From Catenovulum sp. 2E275 (GTDB lineage Bacteria > Pseudomonadota > Gammaproteobacteria > Enterobacterales > Alteromonadaceae): a stretch of DNA of 64,000 nucleotides. Within the stretch, counting starts at the first letter, position 1. Each line of letters begins with the position of its first letter. Positions 48,587-57,190 of this stretch are shown here, one piece after another. The stretch covers positions 1-64,000 of the forward strand of contig NZ_JAOPFU010000002.1 in assembly GCF_025515275.1 (NCBI RefSeq), in the 5' to 3' direction. Position numbers and translations under genes: made by a program. The notes below the pieces were generated by a model that saw only the letters and a program-made list of their open reading frames with translations, did no database searches and was not told the origin of the DNA.

Positions 48587-49915
48587 ATGACTCATTTTAT
48601 CTACAATCAATTGATGCGAGTTTTATTACCCTTTATGCTGCTGCGCTTAAAGCGAAAATCGCGTAAGCAGGCTGAATATGGCTTTAGGTGGGATGAGCGA
48701 CTGGCTAAAAAAACATTAAATATAAAATCGGGCGGAGCGTTATTTCATTTAGCTTCATTAGGTGAAACCATAGCGGCAACCCCGGTGATAAAAGCTTTTA
48801 TGCAAAAGTACCCAACTACTCCAGTCACTATTACCAGCACAACCCCTACCGGCTCTGAGCAAATTAAAAAAACCTTTGGCGATACCGTTACGCATTGCTA
48901 TATGCCATTTGATTTACCCATTATTCAGCGCCGCTTTATTAATCAAATTAAACCTGCCATTTTAGTTTTAATGGAAACTGAACTGTGGCCAAATTTAATT
49001 CACCATACCAAACGCCAAGGCGGCAGAATTGTTGTGATGAATGCCAGATTATCTGAGCGTAGCGCTAAAGGTTATCAAAAATTGGCTAAGTTAACACAGG
49101 CAATGATGCGCAACATTCATTTAATTTGTGCTCAATTTGAGCAAGATGCTAAACGTTTTGAACACTTAGGTTGCAACCCCAAAAAATTAAAAGTCACAGG
49201 TAATATTAAGTTTGATACTCAAGCTAATCCAAAGCTTAAACAAGCTGCGCTTGAGTTAGCTAAAAACTGGCAACTCACTAATCGTCCAGTTTGGCTGGCA
49301 GCCAGCACCCACTGCGGTGAAGAAGAACAAATTTTAGCCGCCCATAAACAAGTTTTATTATTTCATCCAGATGCTTTATTAATTTTAGTACCGCGTCACC
49401 CTGAGCGATTTGAGCCAGTTTATCAATTAAGTAGCAATACATTTAAAACTCAAAAACGCAGTGAATTAACCGCAAACTCACCGCTAAGCACTCATACTCA
49501 GGTTATTTTAGGTAACTCTTTGGGCGAAATGGATATGTATATTGGCCTAGCTAATTTTGTATTTGTAGGCGGTAGTTTAGTTGAACGAGGCGGCCATAAT
49601 CCGTTTGAAGCCGCTTGCCAGCAAAAAGCGATTATCACTGGCCAACATTTATTTAATTTTGCCGACAGCTATCAAATATTACGAGAGCAACAAGCAGTAC
49701 AACAAGTGAATAATGAGCACGAATTAGCCATTCAAGTAAAACATTTAATTGAAGATTCAGATTATAAAAATAGACTTGCGCTCAACGCATATAATTGTCA
49801 AAAACAATTTCAGGGTGCACAGCAACTTAGCTTACAACTGATTAGCCAACAATTTAAACTGGCTCAACGTGAAAAACGTTCACTAAAAATACTTCAACCT
49901 GCATTCAGAAATTAA
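48587..49915 (+). CDS. WaaA-like Kdo transferase, copy 2
   Basis: A 442-residue GT30 protein parallel to WaaA copy 1. It has HLASLGETIAATP (catalytic-base Glu present), STTPTGSEQI, METELWPNLI, NARLSERSAKGY, TGNIKFDTQ, LVPRHPERFE and VGGSLVERGGHNPFEA. The N-terminal hydrophobic stretch is short (LMRVLLPFMLLRL). Conserved motifs are intact, so it is probably active. Being in the strain-variable part of the locus, it may add a second Kdo, a Ko residue, or Kdo to a capsule-type acceptor. The function beyond the family is open. Confidence 0.85.
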   Translation: MTHFIYNQLMRVLLPFMLLRLKRKSRKQAEYGFRWDERLAKKTLNIKSGGALFHLASLGETIAATPVIKAFMQKYPTTPVTITSTTPTGSEQIKKTFGDTVTHCYMPFDLPIIQRRFINQIKPAILVLMETELWPNLIHHTKRQGGRIVVMNARLSERSAKGYQKLAKLTQAMMRNIHLICAQFEQDAKRFEHLGCNPKKLKVTGNIKFDTQANPKLKQAALELAKNWQLTNRPVWLAASTHCGEEEQILAAHKQVLLFHPDALLILVPRHPERFEPVYQLSSNTFKTQKRSELTANSPLSTHTQVILGNSLGEMDMYIGLANFVFVGGSLVERGGHNPFEAACQQKAIITGQHLFNFADSYQILREQQAVQQVNNEHELAIQVKHLIEDSDYKNRLALNAYNCQKQFQGAQQLSLQLISQQFKLAQREKRSLKILQPAFRN

Positions 49916-49940
49916 GCGCCTAACAAAGGTAAGTGCTTAA

Positions 49941-49966
49941 GAGTATGGTAACGCATTGCCATACTC
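49941..49966. terminator. Bidirectional hairpin between waaA copy 2 and the DUF1801 gene
   Basis: GAGTATGG and CCATACTC form an 8-bp stem with a 10-base loop, overlapping the end of the DUF1801 gene. T runs are lacking. Confidence 0.4.
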
Positions 49967-50315
49967 AGGCGGCTTTTAGCTGATGATTGGATAACGGCTG
50001 GTCTATCGGCAGACGAATTTCACGGTTGCCGATAAACTCAAATGAGTCTGGATATAGCTCACGAAATGTTTCAATTAATAACGACTGGCAATTAAAAAAT
50101 AAAGAGACAAACTCGGGATGCTTAATTTTCCAATCAATTCGCACCGCACTGCCTTGTTTACAAAGATAACTCAGTTCATTCCACTTTAAACTTTCTATCA
50201 CTTTTCCTAGATTATCTTCAGCTGCAACTTGATAAATTAATGCTTTAAGTTCGGCGATTTTTTGTTTTGCCGCAGGCGGATATTGTTTTGTTTTATCATC
50301 AAACAACGCACTCAT
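49965..50315 (-). CDS. DUF1801 family protein
   Basis: A 116-residue protein of the DUF1801 (YdhG-like) family, small alpha-beta proteins with a frataxin-like fold and no settled function. The pattern LKALIYQVAAED...VIESLKWNELSYL and VSLFFNCQSLLIETFRELYPDSFEFIGNREIRLP fits. It is 34 bases downstream of the sensor kinase, on the same strand, so it may be co-transcribed. Confidence 0.75.
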   Translation of the reverse strand: MSALFDDKTKQYPPAAKQKIAELKALIYQVAAEDNLGKVIESLKWNELSYLCKQGSAVRIDWKIKHPEFVSLFFNCQSLLIETFRELYPDSFEFIGNREIRLPIDQPLSNHQLKAA

Positions 50316-50349
50316 CTTCGGCTCGAAATTTTATCTATCTGTAGAGCTA

Positions 50350-51903
50350 TCACAGTGGTAATCTGAGTTTAAACTCACTGCCACTACCAAGCTGACTGTT
50401 CACTAAAATTTCACCACCTAATAAATTAGCAAATTTTTGACTAATCGCCAGCCCAAGTCCTGTGCCACTAAATTGTTTAACATTAGCGTTGTCTGTGTGT
50501 TTTTTCCCTTGATTGACTTGTCTGAACTCATCAAAAATTTCAGCTAATTTGTCTTGTGCAATCCCGCAGCCTGTATCTTTAACACTAATAAAAAAATCTG
50601 TCTGATCACAAAAATAATCAATGCTAATGGTTCCATTACTGGTAAATTTACAAGCATTGCTTAATAAATTAATCACAATTTGAGCCAGCATAGCTTTATC
50701 TGTTTCAATAAATAGTTCTGTGGTATTTTGCGGCCCAACCAATAAATTCTGGCGTATGTCCAACAGCGGGGTAATTGAGTCAATTGCATTTTCAATCAAA
50801 GGCTTAACTTCCACCACTGAGATTTTTACATCCATTTTTCCGGCTTCAACTTTGGATAAATCTAAAATATCATTAATTAACGTTAATAATCGCTCAGCAC
50901 TTACCTGAACCTTATTTAAATCCGCGGAATGCTGGTCCATTCCATCCAATTCAAGCTCTTCTTTAACCAAATCAATATAGCCGATAATGGCTTGAATCGG
51001 CGTTCTTAATTCGTGGGTGATATTCGCTAAAAATACCGATTTATGGCGTGATGCGGTTAATGCAGCATCACGCGCTTTAACCAGCTCTTGGGTTCTCATT
51101 GCAACTTGCTGCTCAAGCTGTTCGCTGTGTTTACGCAAGGTTTCTTCATTTTCATCCAGCGCTCTAATCATCTCATTATAAGCTTGCGCCATTTTTTTAA
51201 CTTCTTTGGTGCCTTCTTCTTTAGATAATAAATGCATGCCGGTATGTTTGGATTCTGTCATTAAATCTGCCAGCCGGTAAATTGGCTGAGTAAAACGGTT
51301 TATCGTGACATTGATCAGGCCAACCAAAAATAATGAAATCGCGATACCAATTGCAAATGTCATAAAAAAAATATCTAACTTAGCCTGATTTAAGGTTTTT
51401 TTACTGATTTTAATCACCACAGTGCCAATTTGCTGATAAGGCGGCTGAGCTTTAACGTTAGCGTCCAGTTGCTCTAAATAAACTGGTTTGGAAAATATAA
51501 AACACTGCTTATCTTCAAATTTTTTAATATCCGGCAGGTCAGATAACGGCGCAAGATTATGATTAATAAAATGCTCAGGGATATTTTTATTCGCAAAAAC
51601 TAACCCTTTATTATCTAAAATCGCAGACCCTTCTACCGAGTTTTGCGATACAGCATGCTCCACTAAACGGCGGGCATGGGCGAACTGATGATTATATAAA
51701 CTGCTTTGTGCCAGCTCAGCTAAGCTTTCAACTTTTTCCAGCGCATCGGCAGTAATTAACTCTCTTAATTTTTGGTTGGTTAACCATGCAGTTAATAAAC
51801 TACCAACCAAATTTAATATCACCACCCCCAAAATAATAACAGTTAATAACTGGCGGCGAATACTGACATCAGAACCTAATAACTTATAAAAGAATTTACT
51901 CAA
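50350..51903 (-). CDS. Membrane sensor histidine kinase
   Basis: A protein of 517 residues with a TTG start at 51903, behind AGGTG. An earlier TTG at 51927 would overlap the xylR stop by 8 bases. Two membrane segments (near 20-42 and 180-202) flank a periplasmic sensor of about 135 residues. A HAMP domain and coiled coil follow. The HisKA motif ANITHELRTPIQAIIGY carries the phospho-acceptor His (about 296). The ATPase domain has NLLSNACKFT, DTGCGIA and GTGLGLAIS. There is no receiver domain and no response regulator nearby, so the partner is unknown. It follows a XylR-type regulator on the same strand. Confidence 0.9.
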   Translation of the reverse strand: MSKFFYKLLGSDVSIRRQLLTVIILGVVILNLVGSLLTAWLTNQKLRELITADALEKVESLAELAQSSLYNHQFAHARRLVEHAVSQNSVEGSAILDNKGLVFANKNIPEHFINHNLAPLSDLPDIKKFEDKQCFIFSKPVYLEQLDANVKAQPPYQQIGTVVIKISKKTLNQAKLDIFFMTFAIGIAISLFLVGLINVTINRFTQPIYRLADLMTESKHTGMHLLSKEEGTKEVKKMAQAYNEMIRALDENEETLRKHSEQLEQQVAMRTQELVKARDAALTASRHKSVFLANITHELRTPIQAIIGYIDLVKEELELDGMDQHSADLNKVQVSAERLLTLINDILDLSKVEAGKMDVKISVVEVKPLIENAIDSITPLLDIRQNLLVGPQNTTELFIETDKAMLAQIVINLLSNACKFTSNGTISIDYFCDQTDFFISVKDTGCGIAQDKLAEIFDEFRQVNQGKKHTDNANVKQFSGTGLGLAISQKFANLLGGEILVNSQLGSGSEFKLRLPL

Positions 51904-51919
51904 TGCAACACCTGCAAGG

Positions 51920-53092
51920 TTAACCAAATTTTTCTCGGTACTGACTAGGTGTGAGCTGAGTTTGCTTTTTAAATACCATAATCATGTACTGAACTGTATT
52001 GTAACCTGTTTTTTCAGATATTTCGGTTAAGGTCATATTGGTTTGTAATAATAGTTGTTTCACTTTCGCCAATTGCACTTTGACTATTTCTTGGTGAATC
52101 GAGCTGTTTAAATGCTGGCGAAAACGATTCTCAACATTTGCTCTGGATAATTTTAAGTGGCGTAATACATGAGTTGCCTGAATGCCATCACAGGCATGCT
52201 GTTTAATATATTCTATTGCATTTTTAACAACCGAATCTGAAACCGAAAAATGGTCAGTAGAGGCATTTTGCACTATCCCAATTGGCTCAACTACCTGCAC
52301 CATGGGTTCTACCGGTTCACCTTTTAATTGTTGATCAAGTAACTGAGCTGCTAAAAACCCCATATATTCACTACCCTGACGCACACTGCTGAGCCGGTTA
52401 CCGGTTAAAACGTTAACAATGTCATCGTCATCTACTCCTAAAATAGCAACCTGATCAGGAATTTTAAGCTCAGCGCTACGGCATGCTTCAATTAATTGTC
52501 TGGCGCGGGTATCTGTCGCCGCTAAAATAGCAACAGGTTTAGGCAGTTGAACCAGCCATTCTTCTAGCTTGTTCATCGCTTTTGTCCAGTTTTTATAACT
52601 GCTTAAAAAACCACGATAAGTATGTGCACTTGGCGCATCTGCCGACAATTGTTTTTGCCAATAAACAAAAGACTCTTCACGCTCTCTTGACCACTGATTA
52701 CCACTGCGATCAGGCACACCATAAAATGCCATATTGCGATAACCCAAAGACAAAAAGTGCTCGACTGCTAATTTAGCAATGGTATGGTTATTGGTTGCAA
52801 CATAAGGAATGCCTTGAGGATATTTTTGTTGATCTAAGTACGAACCGCCAATGCCAACAGCCTTAACTGACTGACTTTTAACATACTCAATAATGTTAGG
52901 ATCATCAAAATCAGCAATAATACCATCACCTTTCCATGACTTAATTTTTTCAAGGTGAATTAAATAATCTTCTTCCAGATATAAATCCCAACCGATTCCC
53001 TGTTGAATATAACGGGCAATGCCGGAGATAATTTTTCTGTCGTAAGCTTTACTGGCATTAAATAAAATCGCGATGCGTTTCTTTTTTCTCAT
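51920..53092 (-). CDS. xylR: XylR-type AraC family regulator
   Basis: A 390-residue regulator with a LacI/ribose-binding-type sugar domain (about 5-275) and a C-terminal AraC helix-turn-helix (about 285-388). It parallels E. coli XylR along its length: IAILFNASKAYDRKIISGIARY, WKGDGIIADFDD, VAVEPIGIVQ-type hinge and the final TEISEKTGYNTVQYMIMVFKKQTQLTPSQYRE. In E. coli this protein activates xylose genes with D-xylose bound. No xylose gene is in the window, so the ligand may differ. It lies 16 bases ahead of the sensor kinase. Confidence 0.85.
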   Translation of the reverse strand: MRKKKRIAILFNASKAYDRKIISGIARYIQQGIGWDLYLEEDYLIHLEKIKSWKGDGIIADFDDPNIIEYVKSQSVKAVGIGGSYLDQQKYPQGIPYVATNNHTIAKLAVEHFLSLGYRNMAFYGVPDRSGNQWSREREESFVYWQKQLSADAPSAHTYRGFLSSYKNWTKAMNKLEEWLVQLPKPVAILAATDTRARQLIEACRSAELKIPDQVAILGVDDDDIVNVLTGNRLSSVRQGSEYMGFLAAQLLDQQLKGEPVEPMVQVVEPIGIVQNASTDHFSVSDSVVKNAIEYIKQHACDGIQATHVLRHLKLSRANVENRFRQHLNSSIHQEIVKVQLAKVKQLLLQTNMTLTEISEKTGYNTVQYMIMVFKKQTQLTPSQYREKFG

Positions 53093-53317
53093 CTTGGCAA
53101 CATCTAGTCAGAACTTAACATAACAAACCTGAGCAACAAGCCGGACAACAAGTTAGTTATAAGTTAAAATTTTGTTTATCATACCAGTTGTTTAAATAAT
53201 AGAAAATGTAATTTAATTATAATTTATTGTTTTTGAAAAAGCTGAGTTAGAATCAAGCGATGGGAATTAGGGCTGTTAAAATAACACCCCATAAACTTGC
53301 AGTAATAAAATAAATTA

Positions 53318-53911
53318 TTATTTATCGAAGAGCCAAATCGCCATAACAACTATGACTAGATAAAAAACGAATACTCCTGAACTTGCTAATATTGAGCCAG
53401 AAGAAATATTCTGTTGGTCTGAAACGCCTTCATCATTAAGCTCGTTAAATTTGATATTTGACGTGATTAGAGCAGATCCGGTATGCAGTTTTACTGCACT
53501 AGCTCCAGCACCCAAAGCCAACTCACGAAAAGTTCGCTGCTCAATTATTGTTAACCCACCTTCTATTTTTTCCATCGGATGGATAATTAGTTTAGGTCTA
53601 GGGCGAATCCATTTTGTGTTACTCAAATTCTTGATAGCGTGTTGTAACAGTTTCTCTCCAACGTAAAAGTCAGAGAATAAAACTCTAGGGTGAGAAAACG
53701 GATTAACAGCTACTTCATCATGCTTAAGACTCTGACTTGCTTTTTTCCCTACTCCAGAAATTTTTTTCTCACCTTTGTCTGTAGTTTTAATCACAACAAT
53801 AGGGACATCATTAAACGATATACCTTTCGTTACATCGGTTACTTTAAGTTGATTTTCCCAAATTTGTACATAAATTACCGGAGCAAACCTTGAGAGCAAT
53901 TTTGTAAACAT
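53318..53911 (-). CDS. Truncated MreB-like protein with C-terminal membrane anchor
   Basis: A 197-residue protein whose first ~155 residues follow the N-terminal part of MreB (actin subdomains IA/IB). Matches are SFNDVPIVVIKT...ISGVGKKASQSL, DFYVGEKLLQHAIKNL and IIEQRTFRELALGAGASAV. The phosphate-1 loop of MreB (DLGTANT) is replaced by VQIWENQL, and the second phosphate motif and subdomain II are absent, so ATP binding and normal filaments are not expected. A membrane helix at about 172-194 ends the protein, giving a tail-anchored form. It could be a modulator of MreB or of shape (inference). It may be a gene remnant, but the frame is clean and the tail new. Confidence 0.7.
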   Translation of the reverse strand: MFTKLLSRFAPVIYVQIWENQLKVTDVTKGISFNDVPIVVIKTTDKGEKKISGVGKKASQSLKHDEVAVNPFSHPRVLFSDFYVGEKLLQHAIKNLSNTKWIRPRPKLIIHPMEKIEGGLTIIEQRTFRELALGAGASAVKLHTGSALITSNIKFNELNDEGVSDQQNISSGSILASSGVFVFYLVIVVMAIWLFDK

Positions 53912-53981
53912 TCACTTGAGCCTTCTAACCCCCTACCAAACATAAGGGCGCACTAACGTTACTGTAAAGGTATTAAATTGT

Positions 53982-54031
53982 AGGTCGCCTTTTAAGGCGA
54001 AAAGAAGCTTTTTTGTGCTAAAGCACGACCT
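53982..54031. repeat. Nested palindromic element (REP/MITE-like)
   Basis: The outer arms AGGTCG and CGACCT enclose two hairpins: TCGCCTTTTAAGGCGA (53985-54000) and GTGCTAAAGCAC (54015-54026). A cloverleaf-like repeat of this kind resembles short intergenic repeats common in gammaproteobacteria. Only one copy was noticed in this window. It lies between the MreB-like gene and the TIGR03545 gene. Confidence 0.6.
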
Positions 54032-54085
54032 GAAAAAACTAATATAACGCCAGCTTAACCAAAATCAAACTGGCGTGGTGGGTAC

Positions 54086-55897
54086 TTATTTACCAAATAG
54101 GCCTTTTAATTTATCACCTACTTCGTCTTTTACCTTGTCTTTAGCTTTTTCTTTTTCACGATCAACAGCAGATTTAAGCTGAGTATTGAGCAAGTTATCT
54201 AAAGTGCCATCGGCATCATTTAACCATGCATCTAAATTAGCTATTTCACCGGCTTGCTCATTGCTTAATTTTAAGCTGCTGGCTACTTTTTCGCTTAACT
54301 TAGTTTGCAAATCAGCTTTAAACTCGGTTAGTTTTGCATCAACCTGTTGAGTAATACTGCCTTTAATAATTTCATCCACTTGCGAATGAAGCTGCCAGTT
54401 AGGCGACATAACATTACCCGTTAAATCTATCTCTGCCGGAATTTTGCCTGCATCATTTAATGCCTGCACAATTTTTTGCTGCCAGCCTTTGCTTGCATTA
54501 GTAATAAACTCTGGATCAACTAAATTCAGTTTTAATACCGCATCAATATCAAAATTATTGAGTTTAAATTGACCATCAGCAAATAATTTAGCGGCAACCA
54601 GTGATAACGCAGATTGAGCTGCCTGCTCAACCGTTTCACCTGCTTCTGCGCTTTGAGTTTGTCCAATTTGTAGTTGCTCAAGTAACCATTTACCTTCACT
54701 TAATAAGTTACCGTCTTTCGCTTTAAAGAAGTCAATTTTACCGCTAATTGAGCCATTTCCTTTTAATTGATTTGAGCTAACTTCAATTAAACTGGCTTGG
54801 TTGCGTTTCCAATGCTGCATATTAATTTCAGATAAGTTTAAGCTAAACTGACCTTGCGCGGTTTTAACACTGACTAACCCTTTTTCAATTAACCAGTCTG
54901 GCTGTGGAGCTTGTTCGGTAAAATGAATAAACTGACCAACATCCACAATGGCTTCTTCATCTTCTGCTGCGGCTTTATCCGATTGCAAAAACGGTTTAAG
55001 CATCTGATAAATATCCATCCCTTGATTATAATATTCGCGGCCTTTTTCGCCAAAGATAATATGGGCAACATCTTCTGCTTCAAAACTGTCTAATTGATAT
55101 TTAGTTTTAACTGCTTGCCAATCTTGATCCGGTGCTTGTTTTAATTCAGTCACTGCTAAAGTGATATTGTCTTTACTGGTTTTAAGCTGATCTTTAGCCT
55201 GAGACAGTTGAGTTTTATCAGCTTTAATTTCTTTTTTCAGCTCATCTAACTGAGCTTTTAATTTAACCAGATCTTGTGGTGTTTCAATTTTAGTATCCTG
55301 AATTTCTTTAACTTTTTGTTTATAAAACTCAAGCTTTTGTTCATCCGGCAAGTTGTCTTTTAATTGGCTGAGTTGTGTTTTTTCGGTGTTATAAACCTGC
55401 TCTAATTGCTCGGCTTTTTTAACGGTAATTAAATTTGAGTTTTGTAAAAGCTGTTGAATATCCGGTAATTCAACCTCTTTTACTTTAGCAACGGTTTCGT
55501 CCAACGAGCCTTTACCATCATCAGCAGAGCGATAGACATCCCCTTTGCTGGCTCTTTTTGCACCAAACTCAAGTTCAGCTAAGGTTAAGTCTTCAACTAT
55601 GACTTTACCCAATAAATATTGCCATAAGTTAACTTGCGCTTTAGCTTGTTTAAACTGCATGGCGTTAAACTCAGGTGCATTTGGGTCGGTTGCCTGAAAC
55701 TCAACAATATCAACAGTAAAAGGAGACCAGTTAACATTAACCTCTTTAACATTAACTTCGGCGCCTAAATACCAGCCACCACCCTGTTCGATACCGGTTT
55801 TAATTAACCAGCCTGCAAACACATAAATAAACCCGGCAATTAATGCCAAAAATAAAATTAAGCCTAATAAACCTTGCCAACGTAAATACTTTTTCAT
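54086..55897 (-). CDS. TIGR03545 family membrane protein
   Basis: A 603-residue protein of the uncharacterised TIGR03545 family. It has one N-terminal membrane segment (about 10-32) and then an AsmA-like region (VNVKEVNVNWSPFTVDIVEFQATDPN). A long charged coiled coil occupies about 160-260. The rest is beta-rich, and the end is lysine-rich (KEKAKDKVKDEVGDKLKGLFGK). The bulk should be periplasmic. AsmA-type proteins often act in lipid traffic between membranes, so that role is possible (inference). It starts 2 bases after its constant partner TIGR03546, behind AAGGAG. Confidence 0.82.
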   Translation of the reverse strand: MKKYLRWQGLLGLILFLALIAGFIYVFAGWLIKTGIEQGGGWYLGAEVNVKEVNVNWSPFTVDIVEFQATDPNAPEFNAMQFKQAKAQVNLWQYLLGKVIVEDLTLAELEFGAKRASKGDVYRSADDGKGSLDETVAKVKEVELPDIQQLLQNSNLITVKKAEQLEQVYNTEKTQLSQLKDNLPDEQKLEFYKQKVKEIQDTKIETPQDLVKLKAQLDELKKEIKADKTQLSQAKDQLKTSKDNITLAVTELKQAPDQDWQAVKTKYQLDSFEAEDVAHIIFGEKGREYYNQGMDIYQMLKPFLQSDKAAAEDEEAIVDVGQFIHFTEQAPQPDWLIEKGLVSVKTAQGQFSLNLSEINMQHWKRNQASLIEVSSNQLKGNGSISGKIDFFKAKDGNLLSEGKWLLEQLQIGQTQSAEAGETVEQAAQSALSLVAAKLFADGQFKLNNFDIDAVLKLNLVDPEFITNASKGWQQKIVQALNDAGKIPAEIDLTGNVMSPNWQLHSQVDEIIKGSITQQVDAKLTEFKADLQTKLSEKVASSLKLSNEQAGEIANLDAWLNDADGTLDNLLNTQLKSAVDREKEKAKDKVKDEVGDKLKGLFGK

Positions 55898-55899
55898 TA

Positions 55900-56409
55900 T
55901 TAAGCTCCTTGCAACTGGTTGTAAAGTTTATAAATTTTTGATGCCTTTAAAGTTTGCACAATACGGAATTTAAGCACATAAGTCATAATGTGAGTGCGGT
56001 ATTCGGCAATTAAATAATTTAATAAAAACACCAGCGGGAAAAATAAAATAAGACAAACCACTAACGATCCTAACGTGCTGGTGTGGTGAAAATGCGCTAA
56101 ACGCATAAAAGTAGATTGATACAATGCATCCCACATACCAGCAAGGGATGGCATAGTTAATAAGTAATGACCTAAGCTGGCAAATAAAGGCGCAAATAAT
56201 AACCCTAAAATGCTAAAAACTGTCCAACCGACAAAAAAAGCGCCTAAATGCACTCTAACTAAAAATGCCAGTAACAAAACAACTAAGTTGTGCAAACTAA
56301 GCATAGGAGTTAAACCAATAATCATCCCAAGTGCAATCGCATAACTAATTTGCTTGGGGGAGTTTTCAGAATTAAGCGCAATAAACAGCTTGGCTAATAA
56401 AGTTAACAT
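55900..56409 (-). CDS. TIGR03546 family integral membrane protein
   Basis: A 169-residue protein with about three to four membrane helices and a DUF2062-like core (ISYAIALGMIIGLTPMLSLHNLVVLLLAFLVRVHLGAFFVGWTVFS). The family is uncharacterised and is found next to TIGR03545, with which it is spaced by 2 bases here. The pair probably works as one membrane complex. No catalytic motif is visible. Confidence 0.82.
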   Translation of the reverse strand: MLTLLAKLFIALNSENSPKQISYAIALGMIIGLTPMLSLHNLVVLLLAFLVRVHLGAFFVGWTVFSILGLLFAPLFASLGHYLLTMPSLAGMWDALYQSTFMRLAHFHHTSTLGSLVVCLILFFPLVFLLNYLIAEYRTHIMTYVLKFRIVQTLKASKIYKLYNQLQGA

Positions 56410-56571
56410 ATTAAATTCCCTGTATTTAATTAATAAGATAAGCCTAATCGAAATTGAGCTTTAATTAAATTTAAATCTTTGTGATATTTCACATTTGCTT
56501 TTAATTAACCTGAGGTGCGTATAAGAAGTATTGAAGTAAATTTTTCAACTATTGGATTAAAGAAAGCTAAA

Positions 56572-57042
56572 TCAATAAATTGGCAAAGCTGAACTTTTAA
56601 CCGGAGATTTAAGCACAAATGATGAGTGCACACCGGTAACCCCCTCAATTCGGGTGAGTTTGTTTAATAAAAAATCCTGAAAATCGTCCATATCTTTAAC
56701 AATTACTTTAAGTAAATAATCTGCGCTTTGTCCGGTAATTAAATGACATTCTAGCACTTGCGGTAGTTCCGCTATGGTTTTTTCAAACAAATCAAAACGC
56801 TCTGGCGTATGTTTATCCATACTAATCTGTATAAAAGACAATAAAGTTAACCCTAATGCTCTGGCATTAACCAAAGCAACATAACCGTCAATTAAGCCAG
56901 CTTCTTCTAATTGACGTACCCGTCTGAGGCAAGGTGATGGCGATAAATTAATGGCATCGGCGAGTTCCTGATTAGAAATTCGGCCTTGCTTTTGAATTGT
57001 TTGCAAAATCAGTTTATCGTATTTATCGAGTTCCATTTTCAT
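56572..57042 (-). CDS. Lrp/AsnC family transcriptional regulator
   Basis: A 156-residue regulator with an N-terminal winged helix (LDKYDKLILQTIQKQGRISNQELADAINLSPSPCLRRVRQLEEAGLI) and a C-terminal RAM ligand domain (about 70-145; ITGQSADYLLKVIVKDMDDF). The ATG at 57042 or that at 57036 may be used. It is divergent from leuA, with a perfect 19-base palindrome 5 bases upstream, and so may control leucine synthesis. It is not Lrp itself by length and sequence; closer to the AsnC/BkdR-type paralogues. Confidence 0.9.
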   Translation of the reverse strand: MKMELDKYDKLILQTIQKQGRISNQELADAINLSPSPCLRRVRQLEEAGLIDGYVALVNARALGLTLLSFIQISMDKHTPERFDLFEKTIAELPQVLECHLITGQSADYLLKVIVKDMDDFQDFLLNKLTRIEGVTGVHSSFVLKSPVKSSALPIY

Positions 57043-57047
57043 CTCTT

Positions 57048-57066
57048 AGTGAAATTTTATTTCACT
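57048..57066. promoter_or_regulatory. Palindrome upstream of the Lrp-type gene
   Basis: AGTGAAAT-TTT-ATTTCACT is a perfect 8-bp inverted repeat with a 3-base AT spacer, just ahead of the regulator's start and in the leuA intergenic region. It is a good candidate for the regulator's own operator. Confidence 0.6.
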
Positions 57067-57190
57067 ATAACAAAATAATAAGAAATATTATTGCGCATTC
57101 ATTATCATATTCCAAGATCTTAGCAATCATTCACCTGATAAAACCTGTATTATAATGGTCAGTCACTTTAATTACGTCACGGAGCAAATA

